From NCBI RefSeq assembly GCF_040459645.1, contig NZ_JARVHQ010000001.1:1798001-1862000 (forward strand): 64,000 bases of DNA. The letters are read 5' to 3'. The translations under genes and the position numbers were made by a program. The DNA is from Bacillus cereus group sp. RP43 (GTDB taxonomy: Bacteria > Bacillota > Bacilli > Bacillales > Bacillaceae_G). The number at the start of each line of letters is the position of its first letter. Within the stretch, counting starts at the first letter, position 1. Below, one piece after another: positions 57,252-64,000 of the stretch. The notes under the pieces were generated by a model. It saw nothing but the letters and a program-made list of their open reading frames with translations, had not been told where the DNA came from and did not search any database.

Positions 57252-59975
57252 ATGGTCAAACATAATCCATTTCAATCACGTGCAACTTTTGAACTAGATG
57301 GAAAGACGTATCATTATTATCAATTGAAAGCGCTTGAAAATGCAGGGGTTGGCAACGTATCTCAATTACCATATTCCGTTAAAGTTTTACTTGAATCTGT
57401 ACTTCGTCAAGTAGACGGACGCGTAATTACAGAAGAACATGTTACAAATTTAGCGAAATGGGGAACGAAAGATGTTCAAGATATCGATGTTCCGTTTAAA
57501 CCATCTCGTGTAATCTTACAAGACTTCACAGGTGTTCCAGCTGTTGTAGATTTGGCTTCGCTTCGTAAAGCAATGGCAGATATGGGCGGGGATCCTGATA
57601 AAATTAATCCAGAAATTACTGTAGACCTTGTAATTGACCACTCTGTACAGGTTGATAGAGCGGGTACAGCAGACTCACTTGCATTCAACATGGACTTAGA
57701 GTTTAAACGTAATGAAGAACGTTATAAATTTTTAAGCTGGGCACAGAAATCATTTGATAACTACCGTGCAGTTCCACCAGCAACAGGTATTGTACACCAA
57801 GTAAACCTTGAATATTTAGCACCGGTTGTTCATGCGGTGAAAAATGCTGAAGGTGACTTAGTTGCATACCCAGATTCATTAGTTGGAACAGACTCACATA
57901 CAACAATGATTAATGGTATCGGTGTTCTTGGATGGGGCGTTGGTGGTATTGAAGCAGAAGCAGGAATGCTTGGACAGCCTTCATATTTCCCAGTGCCTGA
58001 AGTAATCGGTGTGAAATTAACTGGTACACTTCCAAGTGGTACAACAGCAACTGATGTTGCATTAAAAGTAACACAAGTGTTACGTCAAAAAGGTGTAGTT
58101 GGTAAATTTGTTGAGTTCTTCGGTAGTGGACTAAAGAGCATGCCTTTAGCTGACCGTGCAACAATTTCAAATATGGCACCAGAATACGGTGCAACTTGTG
58201 GATTCTTCCCAATCGACGACATTTCATTAGAATACTTACGTTTAACAGGTAGAGATGAAGAGCAAATTCGCGTTGTTGAAGAATATTGTAAAGCAAATGG
58301 TTTATTCTATACAGCAGATAGTAAAGATCCAATCTATACTGATCTAGTTGAAATTGATTTAAATACAATCGAATCTAACCTTTCTGGACCGAAACGTCCG
58401 CAAGATTTAATCCCGCTTTCAAATATGAAAGAGGAGTTCCATAAAGCTGTTGTAGCACCAGTTGGAACACAAGGACTTGGATTCAATGAGCAAGAGTTTG
58501 ATAAAGAAGTGAAAGTTACATTAAAAGATCAAGAAGTAACGATGAAAACAGGTGGAATTGCAATCGCTGCGATTACAAGTTGTACAAATACGTCAAATCC
58601 ATACGTATTAATTGGAGCGGGATTAGTTGCGAAGAAAGCAATTGAAAAAGGACTTAAAGTACCTGGTTACGTAAAAACATCATTAGCACCAGGATCTAAA
58701 GTTGTTACAGAGTACTTAGATAAGTCTGGTTTAACAACGTATTTAGATCAATTAGGTTTCCAAACAGTTGGTTACGGCTGTACGACTTGTATCGGTAACT
58801 CTGGTCCATTAGCAGAGGAATTAGAAGAAGCAATCGCAGCAAATGATTTATTAGTAACATCTGTTTTATCCGGTAACCGTAACTTTGAAGGTCGTATTCA
58901 CCCACTTGTAAAAGCAAACTACTTAGCATCACCACCACTTGTTGTGGCATATGCACTTGCAGGTACTGTTGATATTGACCTGAAAAATGATGAAATCGGT
59001 AAAGATGTAAATGGTAATGCTGTTTACTTTAATGATATTTGGCCATCAGCTAAAGAAATTGAAGATGTAGTTCAAAGTGTTGTTACATCTGAATTGTTCA
59101 AAAAAGAATATGCACAAGTATTTAACAGCAATGAGCGCTGGAATGAAATCCAAACTTCAAATGAAGCTTTATATACTTGGGATAATGATTCAACATACAT
59201 TCAAAACCCACCGTTCTTCGAAGGATTATCTAAAGAGCCAGGTGAAGTTGAAACATTATCAGGTTTACGCATAGTTGGTAAATTTGGTGATTCTGTAACG
59301 ACAGATCACATTTCACCAGCAGGTTCAATTGGTAAGCACACGCCAGCTGGACGTTATTTACTAGAAAACGGCGTACAACCAGTTGACTTTAACTCTTACG
59401 GTTCTCGTCGTGGTAACCATGAAGTTATGATGCGTGGTACATTCGCGAATATCCGTATTAAAAACCAAATCGCACCAGGAACAGAAGGCGGATATACAAC
59501 ATATTGGCCAACTGGTGAAGTAACATCTATCTATGATGCTGCTATGAAGTATAAAGAAGATGGCACAGGCCTTCTAGTTGTTGCTGGTAAAGACTACGGT
59601 ATGGGAAGTTCTCGTGACTGGGCTGCGAAAGGTACAAACTTATTAGGTATTAAAGCAGTAATCGCAGAAAGCTTCGAGCGTATTCACCGCAGTAACTTAG
59701 TGTTAATGGGTGTATTACCACTACAATTTAAAGATGGCGAAAGCGCTGAAACGTTAGGTCTTGTTGGTAACGAGTCATTTGAAATTCAAATTGACAAAAC
59801 AGTTAGACCACGCGATCTTATAAAAGTAGTTGCAATCGATTCAGAAGGAAAAGAGAAGCAATTTGAAGTAGTAGCTCGTTTCGATAGTGAAGTTGAAATT
59901 GACTACTACCGTCACGGTGGTATCTTGCAAATGGTTCTTCGTGAGAAAATCGAAGAGTCTAAAGTGTCAAACTAA
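57252..59975 (+). CDS. acnA: Aconitate hydratase (AcnA/CitB)
   Basis: 907 residues, standard length. Converts citrate to isocitrate in the TCA cycle; the apo-form binds RNA in Bacillus. The 4Fe-4S cysteines are in [11 protein letters not shown] and [11 protein letters not shown]; the swivel domain has [17 protein letters not shown] precedes the ATG. Two terminators follow. Confidence 0.97.
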   Translation: MVKHNPFQSRATFELDGKTYHYYQLKALENAGVGNVSQLPYSVKVLLESVLRQVDGRVITEEHVTNLAKWGTKDVQDIDVPFKPSRVILQDFTGVPAVVDLASLRKAMADMGGDPDKINPEITVDLVIDHSVQVDRAGTADSLAFNMDLEFKRNEERYKFLSWAQKSFDNYRAVPPATGIVHQVNLEYLAPVVHAVKNAEGDLVAYPDSLVGTDSHTTMINGIGVLGWGVGGIEAEAGMLGQPSYFPVPEVIGVKLTGTLPSGTTATDVALKVTQVLRQKGVVGKFVEFFGSGLKSMPLADRATISNMAPEYGATCGFFPIDDISLEYLRLTGRDEEQIRVVEEYCKANGLFYTADSKDPIYTDLVEIDLNTIESNLSGPKRPQDLIPLSNMKEEFHKAVVAPVGTQGLGFNEQEFDKEVKVTLKDQEVTMKTGGIAIAAITSCTNTSNPYVLIGAGLVAKKAIEKGLKVPGYVKTSLAPGSKVVTEYLDKSGLTTYLDQLGFQTVGYGCTTCIGNSGPLAEELEEAIAANDLLVTSVLSGNRNFEGRIHPLVKANYLASPPLVVAYALAGTVDIDLKNDEIGKDVNGNAVYFNDIWPSAKEIEDVVQSVVTSELFKKEYAQVFNSNERWNEIQTSNEALYTWDNDSTYIQNPPFFEGLSKEPGEVETLSGLRIVGKFGDSVTTDHISPAGSIGKHTPAGRYLLENGVQPVDFNSYGSRRGNHEVMMRGTFANIRIKNQIAPGTEGGYTTYWPTGEVTSIYDAAMKYKEDGTGLLVVAGKDYGMGSSRDWAAKGTNLLGIKAVIAESFERIHRSNLVLMGVLPLQFKDGESAETLGLVGNESFEIQIDKTVRPRDLIKVVAIDSEGKEKQFEVVARFDSEVEIDYYRHGGILQMVLREKIEESKVSN

Positions 59976-59992
59976 ATAATTGAAATGAATGA

Positions 59993-60079
59993 TAAGGAAG
60001 TTAACATTTGTTAGCTTCCTTACGTTATGTACAAAGGAAAGGGATGAAACCAATTTGGTTTCATCCCTTTCCTTTTATT
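59993..60079 (+). terminator. Two tandem terminators after acnA
   Basis: First: AAGGAAGTTAACA and TGTTAGCTTCCTTA (59993-60022). Second: a near-perfect arm pair starting AAAGGAAAGGGATGAAACC (60033) and ending in CTTTCCTTTT (60079). Confidence 0.88.
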
Positions 60080-60101
60080 ATGCAAAATTGGAGGAATGAC
60101 A

Positions 60102-61760
60102 ATGAATGAGTATAGAAGAATATTTTTGCCGTTACTACAAGAAAAGCTATTGCTGATTAGTGCGATTTGTAGCGGAATAGTAGCTGCCATTTTAAATTTA
60201 TCTAGACCAATTTTAATGGGATTAATTGTTGATAATCTTATTCAGCGAGAGTTAAAAGATGCATATATGTACATTGCATTGTTTGCGGGGAGTAGATTTA
60301 TGATGTGGACGAATACACTTGTGTTTGATTATATAAGTGCAAAAGCGAGTCAACGTATATTACAAAAGAAGCGTATAGACTTATTACGTCACTTTTTTTC
60401 ATTACCACTTGAAGAAAGCGAGAAGATAAAACAAGGAGAGTTAGAAACATTAGTCGTTTCTGATATTCCGAATTGGGTAAGGTTATATGGATCTATATTA
60501 ATCGAATATATTCATGCACTTGCGCAATTTATTGGTGCGTTCATAGCGCTACAACATATAGATATACAGTTCATATGGTGGGTAACTCCGTTTTTATTTT
60601 TAAGTGCAATTGTTCCGATACTTATGGGGAAAAAGGTAAGAAATATTGCGAGTGTTGCTCAAAAAAATCATTCAAGTGTTGTAGAGATGATGTCACAGTT
60701 TGTAAAAGGTATACAAGATTTGCGTAGTTTACAAAAAGAGAGCTGGGCAATTGGCTTATTTAAAGGAGTTACAGTAACAGCTTATAAAACAGAAGTAAAG
60801 AAGACGATGTTGCAACATTGTATTGGGATAGTTGGAACGGTAATAGAAACAGGAGCATATATAGTTGTTCTTATTATAGGAGCACAAAAAATAATAAAAG
60901 GGGACATGGAAGTGGGGTCGCTTGTAGCGGTATTAGCTACAATTGAGATGCTTTTTTTCCCCGTTCGTTATGCAAGTGATTTATTGATGATGACACAAGT
61001 TGCTATTGCTTCGGCAAATCGAGTTTTTTGCTTTTTAGATATACAGGCTGAATACAAAAATGTAGAAAGAGCGATGGGAATGAGATTAACAAATGTTTCA
61101 TTTCAAGAGAATGGTGAAGAGAGATGTAGAATTAAAAATATTCATTTGCAAATTAATCCTGGCAAACTCGTTATCATTGTGGGGGAAAGTGGTGCAGGTA
61201 AAACGACGCTTTTAAAATTAATTACGGGTTTATATAAACCATCTAATGGTAGCATTGCTTATTACGGTAATAAAGCTCGTATGACTACTATATGGCAGGA
61301 ACCTCGTTTTTTTCGAACGACAGTAAAAGAGAATATGTGTTTCGGGGAAGAGGGCTTAGAAAAGAAGTTAGAAAAAAATATTGAACTTGTAAATGCGAAA
61401 TCGATTATTAGGAGTTTACCTGAAGGTATTCAGACTGTACTACATAAAAGTGGAGAAGAGTTTTCGGGAGGAGAGAGAAAACGTCTTGCGTTATTGCGAG
61501 CGATTGTATCAAATCCGAATCTCATTGTTTTAGATGAACCGACTGCGGGATTAGATCCGAGTAATCAAGAAGTGGTTTGGAATATGCTGAAAGGGTTAGG
61601 AGGGAATGTAACGAGAATTGTGACGACACATGATGTCGAGAGGGCGATGATAGCAGATCGAGTTGTGGTCATGAAGAATGGAATTGTTGTGGAGTGCGGG
61701 GATCCTAGAGAATTATTAACGTGTAAGTCATTGTTTAAAGGGATGCTAATAAAAAGATAA
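60102..61760 (+). CDS. ABC exporter half-transporter, membrane plus ATPase domains
   Basis: 552 residues: six helices (about 15-300), then an ATPase with Walker A GESGAGKTT, a Q-loop in TIWQEPR, signature EFSGGERKRLALLRA, Walker B LIVLDEPTAGLDPS and H-loop TTHDVE. The ATPase half is canonical, so a homodimer is likely. Its substrate is unknown. Start 60102 is favoured since GGAGG gives seven-base spacing; 60096 is too close. It separates acnA from yneN, which are neighbours in B. subtilis. Confidence 0.85.
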   Translation: MNEYRRIFLPLLQEKLLLISAICSGIVAAILNLSRPILMGLIVDNLIQRELKDAYMYIALFAGSRFMMWTNTLVFDYISAKASQRILQKKRIDLLRHFFSLPLEESEKIKQGELETLVVSDIPNWVRLYGSILIEYIHALAQFIGAFIALQHIDIQFIWWVTPFLFLSAIVPILMGKKVRNIASVAQKNHSSVVEMMSQFVKGIQDLRSLQKESWAIGLFKGVTVTAYKTEVKKTMLQHCIGIVGTVIETGAYIVVLIIGAQKIIKGDMEVGSLVAVLATIEMLFFPVRYASDLLMMTQVAIASANRVFCFLDIQAEYKNVERAMGMRLTNVSFQENGEERCRIKNIHLQINPGKLVIIVGESGAGKTTLLKLITGLYKPSNGSIAYYGNKARMTTIWQEPRFFRTTVKENMCFGEEGLEKKLEKNIELVNAKSIIRSLPEGIQTVLHKSGEEFSGGERKRLALLRAIVSNPNLIVLDEPTAGLDPSNQEVVWNMLKGLGGNVTRIVTTHDVERAMIADRVVVMKNGIVVECGDPRELLTCKSLFKGMLIKR

Positions 61761-61788
61761 GAGCTATATAGCGCTCTTATCTTTATTC
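61758..61788 (+). terminator. Terminator after the ABC exporter
   Basis: AAGAGC, loop TATATAGC, GCTCTT and then ATCTTT; modest strength. Confidence 0.55.
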
Positions 61789-62076
61789 ACTCTTATTAAG
61801 TTGATACGTATAAGACTCAGTATCGTTAGTGCTAAACTCTTTGACTAGAGTAAGTTGATTTGTTTCCGGATTATATTTGAAAATTTTGACCGTATGTTCG
61901 CTACTTAGTGATGGATTATATTCTTGAATAGCAAATGTATTTTCAGCAATCTGTGTCATATTACTGGTGGAAACATTTTCTATTGGGCTATAAATATTCT
62001 AACTATTTCGAATGTGAATATTTCCAAGCTTGTCCGTATAAGCTAAAATAAGGTATATAGTATTTTGATGATTATG
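61783..62076 (-). pseudogene. C-terminal remnant of a decayed minus-strand gene
   Basis: On the minus strand a frame from 62076 to a stop at 61783-61785 reads as plausible protein (YLILAYTDKLGNIHIRNS, then a TAG at 61999-62001, then NIYSPIENVSTSNMTQIAEN and onward to YTYQLNKSE). Only one stop interrupts 97 codons, there is no start, and the sequence looks strand-rich, like a beta-propeller or lipoprotein end. The family was not identified. Confidence 0.6.
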
Positions 62077-62110
62077 TTATAAGAAGATAAACACGTTAGG
62101 GTGATATAAA

Positions 62111-62686
62111 ATGTGGCGGAAGCTTACGATTATTGTAGTGTTACTTTGTTTAGCGGGATATGCGGCTTATGATCAGTTTGGTAAAAAGGATCAAGTAGTA
62201 CAAGAAAAGCCGGCAAAGAGCGAAATTGCTATGAAAGAGATTATCGCAAGAAACGGTATTGAAATAGGAAAGAATGCACCAGATTTTGAATTAACTAAGT
62301 TAGATGGAACGAATGTAAAGTTATCAGATTTAAAAGGAAAGAAAGTGATTTTAAACTTTTGGGCAACGTGGTGTGGACCTTGTCAACAAGAAATGCCTGA
62401 TATGGAGTCCTTTTATAAGGAGCATAAGGAAAATGTAGAAATTTTAGCAATAAATTATACTCCTTCAGAAAAAGGTGGGGGAGAAGAAAAGGTAAGCAAC
62501 TTTGCGAAGGAAAAAGGAATTACTTTTCCTATTTTGTTGGACAAGAACATTGATGTAACAACAGCGTATAAAGTAATTACGATTCCAACCTCGTATTTTA
62601 TAGATACAAAAGGTGTCATTCAAGATAAGTTTATTGGACCAATGACACAAAAAGAGATGGAAAAACGGATAGCGAAATTGAAATAA
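62111..62686 (+). CDS. yneN: Membrane-anchored thiol-disulfide oxidoreductase, YneN/ResA-like
   Basis: 191 residues: an N-terminal anchor helix (about 4-22) and a thioredoxin-like domain with active site WCGPC (Cys 88 and 91) and the cis-Pro in ITIPTSYFID. Faces outside the membrane, where it would accept electrons from CcdA and reduce disulfides in cytochrome c or spore-related proteins. Follows acnA as in B. subtilis, but with an ABC gene and a gene remnant in between. Confidence 0.87.
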   Translation: MWRKLTIIVVLLCLAGYAAYDQFGKKDQVVQEKPAKSEIAMKEIIARNGIEIGKNAPDFELTKLDGTNVKLSDLKGKKVILNFWATWCGPCQQEMPDMESFYKEHKENVEILAINYTPSEKGGGEEKVSNFAKEKGITFPILLDKNIDVTTAYKVITIPTSYFIDTKGVIQDKFIGPMTQKEMEKRIAKLK

Positions 62687-62692
62687 TAAGTA

Positions 62693-62736
62693 AGAAGGCA
62701 GAGATGGATATTGACCATTTCTGTCTTTTCTTTTTC
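62693..62736 (+). terminator. Terminator after yneN
   Basis: AAGGCAGAGATGG, loop ATATTGA, CCATTTCTGTCTTTT and more T. Confidence 0.75.
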
Positions 62737-62804
62737 ATGGAGTGATGACTTCGTGATATGATAAAGAAAAATAACCGTTAATGATAGATGAAGGAGTGTA
62801 TGGA

Positions 62805-63752
62805 GTGGGGAATATATCCTTACCGTTAGATTATGTTGTAATTGATTTTGAAACAACAGGATTTAACCCTTATAATGATAAAATTATTCAAGTCGCAGCA
62901 GTGAAATATCGTAATCATGAACTAGTAGATCAGTTTGTTTCCTATGTGAATCCGGAGCGTCCAATTCCGGACCGAATAACGAGTTTAACAGGTATTACAA
63001 ATTATCGTGTTTCAGATGCACCGACGATTGAAGAAGTATTACCTTTATTTTTAGCATTTTTACATACAAATGTAATTGTCGCCCATAATGCTTCTTTTGA
63101 TATGCGTTTTTTGAAAAGTAATGTAAATATGCTTGGGCTACCAGAGCCTAAAAATAAAGTGATTGACACTGTGTTTTTAGCAAAAAAATATATGAAGCAC
63201 GCGCCTAATCATAAACTTGAAACGTTAAAGCGAATGCTTGGAATTCGTTTAAGTTCTCATAATGCATTTGATGATTGTATTACGTGTGCGGCAGTTTATC
63301 AAAGATGTGCATCTATTGAAGAAGAAGGAAAAAGAAAAGTGCAGAAAGAAGTGCTTGATGAAGCGGTAGCATACGAAGCAGTAAAAGAACTTCTTATGCG
63401 AAATAAACGTGATATCGAATGGATTCGCTGTATGAATGTCGGGAGCTATTTAGATATAAAGGCTTTTTACCCAATTATTAGGATGAAGGTAAACGGGCGA
63501 AAGAAATATGTGTTAACAGAAAAAATGGAAGACGATGTAAGAGGGATTTGTACGAGCTTAACATGTGAGGCAGCATTGAAAAGTGAGATTGGCAACACGA
63601 GAATCATGATTGACAGTGTAGAGGACATTTTGAAGCTAGAGAGCTACATTTTAGAAGAATACGATTCTGTATTGCGAGCACTGCATGAATATAGAGTGAA
63701 TGAAGAAGATGCTGATGAAGAAATTAAAAAATATTTAAATATAATGATGTGA
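62805..63752 (+). CDS. DEDDh 3'-5' exonuclease-domain protein
   Basis: 315 residues: an N-terminal DnaQ/epsilon-like exonuclease (about 1-165) with all four acids and the His: VIDFETTG (D, E), VAHNASFDMRF (D) and SSHNAFDDC (H, D). The C-terminal half (about 175-315) has an unfamiliar domain with IDSVEDILKLESYILEEYDS. Could act in repair or RNA turnover. GTG at 62805 has AAGGAG at normal spacing; the ATG at 62781 lacks one. Confidence 0.82.
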   Translation: MGNISLPLDYVVIDFETTGFNPYNDKIIQVAAVKYRNHELVDQFVSYVNPERPIPDRITSLTGITNYRVSDAPTIEEVLPLFLAFLHTNVIVAHNASFDMRFLKSNVNMLGLPEPKNKVIDTVFLAKKYMKHAPNHKLETLKRMLGIRLSSHNAFDDCITCAAVYQRCASIEEEGKRKVQKEVLDEAVAYEAVKELLMRNKRDIEWIRCMNVGSYLDIKAFYPIIRMKVNGRKKYVLTEKMEDDVRGICTSLTCEAALKSEIGNTRIMIDSVEDILKLESYILEEYDSVLRALHEYRVNEEDADEEIKKYLNIMM

Positions 63753-63790
63753 AAAAATCCCATGCGTAATATTTACGCGTGGGATTTTTT
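63752..63790 (+). terminator. Terminator after the exonuclease gene
   Basis: AAAAAATCCCATGCGTAA and TTACGCGTGGGATTTTTT. Confidence 0.88.
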
Positions 63791-63884
63791 GTTAAAACAT
63801 AAAATTTTCTTGCAAATCTGATTAAAGAGTTTTTCATTTGCTCATACTATGTAATAAGAAAACGTAGAAGAAAGGGTGAGCAGC

Positions 63885-64000
63885 ATGAGAAGAAGTCGCC
63901 GTAGATCGTTTGAAGAACTTGTAAATGAAAATAAACAACAATTATTAAGTGATCGTGATGCAATGGATCGAATTGAAGAACGTATTGAAAAACGTTATGA
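63885..64000 (+). CDS. FbpB-like small basic protein (3' end outside window)
   Basis: The visible 38 residues start MRRSRRRSFEELVNENKQ and continue into acidic/basic helical sequence, like the FbpB family of small basic proteins, first seen in B. subtilis as Fur-regulated helpers of the iron-sparing RNA FsrA. AAAGGGTGAG precedes the ATG. I see no Fur box in the 90 bases upstream, so control by iron is doubtful. The gene is cut by the window end. Confidence 0.7.
   Translation, partial: MRRSRRRSFEELVNENKQQLLSDRDAMDRIEERIEKRY

Noticed and set aside
63792..63884. Fur box before the FbpB-like gene
   Set aside because: No sequence resembling GATAATGATAATCATTATC was seen in the short upstream region.

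Overview
The window is chromosomal DNA of a low-GC, spore-forming Firmicute, almost certainly a member of the Bacillus cereus group. The support is the spore genes (cotM-, sspP- and sspO-like), the hutPHUIG operon, Bacillus-type regulatory sites (CcpA, BirA, LexA and MhqR-like boxes) and two copies of a short mobile repeat that matches what I recall of bcr1, an element specific to this group. I see no tRNA, rRNA, prophage, large insertion sequence or CRISPR array.

Layout. 1-3.3 kb: the two halves of a heterodimeric ABC exporter (BmrCD/YheIH type). 3.5-8.4 kb: a GH25 muramidase, a NERD-domain membrane protein, a deleted bcr1 copy, a small membrane protein and an S-layer-anchored amidase. 8.5-17.7 kb: a phage-type small gene, a TauE/SafE carrier, a Nudix hydrolase, cidAB with a divergent LysR regulator, a tightly coupled four-gene ABC unit that includes an unannotated 33-residue membrane peptide, an M20 deacylase and an EamA transporter. 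18.2-22.8 kb: ccdA, ccdC, yneK, a small gene behind a LexA box, a P-loop kinase, a PfpI protein and a ribbon-helix-helix/methyltransferase fusion. 23-29 kb: the histidine utilisation operon with a cre-overlapped promoter and a HutP-controlled terminator. 29.3-42.5 kb: a CarD-like regulator, an ene-reductase, a YerD-type glutamate synthase-like protein, a quinone-resistance operon with three MhqR-like boxes, an APH-like kinase, an orphan PAS histidine kinase, a YitT protein, a PP2C/PGRP-amidase/DUF2164 operon, CsbD and a GNAT protein. 42.9-45.3 kb: an XRE regulator and ABC pair whose permease is frameshifted. 45.4-50.4 kb: an acyl-CoA ligase and the BirA-boxed bioY-yhfT-yhfS operon. 50.4-53.1 kb: a SAP-domain gene with a LexA box, a Nudix gene broken by bcr1, and an AlaX-like protein. 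53.2-64 kb: an MFS exporter, cotM, sspP, sspO, aconitase, an ABC exporter, a decayed antisense gene, yneN, a DEDDh exonuclease and the start of an FbpB-like gene.

The genes that B. subtilis keeps together as ccdA-yneI-yneJ-yneK-cotM-sspP-sspO-citB-yneN occur here as two blocks about 35 kb apart, and sspP and sspO are separated by two opposite-strand genes. No single large unknown system stands out. The most interesting points are the coupled ABC unit with its 33-residue peptide, the PP2C-amidase operon, the bcr1-disrupted Nudix gene, two probable new LexA targets, the MhqR-type triple operator, and a thiolase without its second catalytic cysteine.
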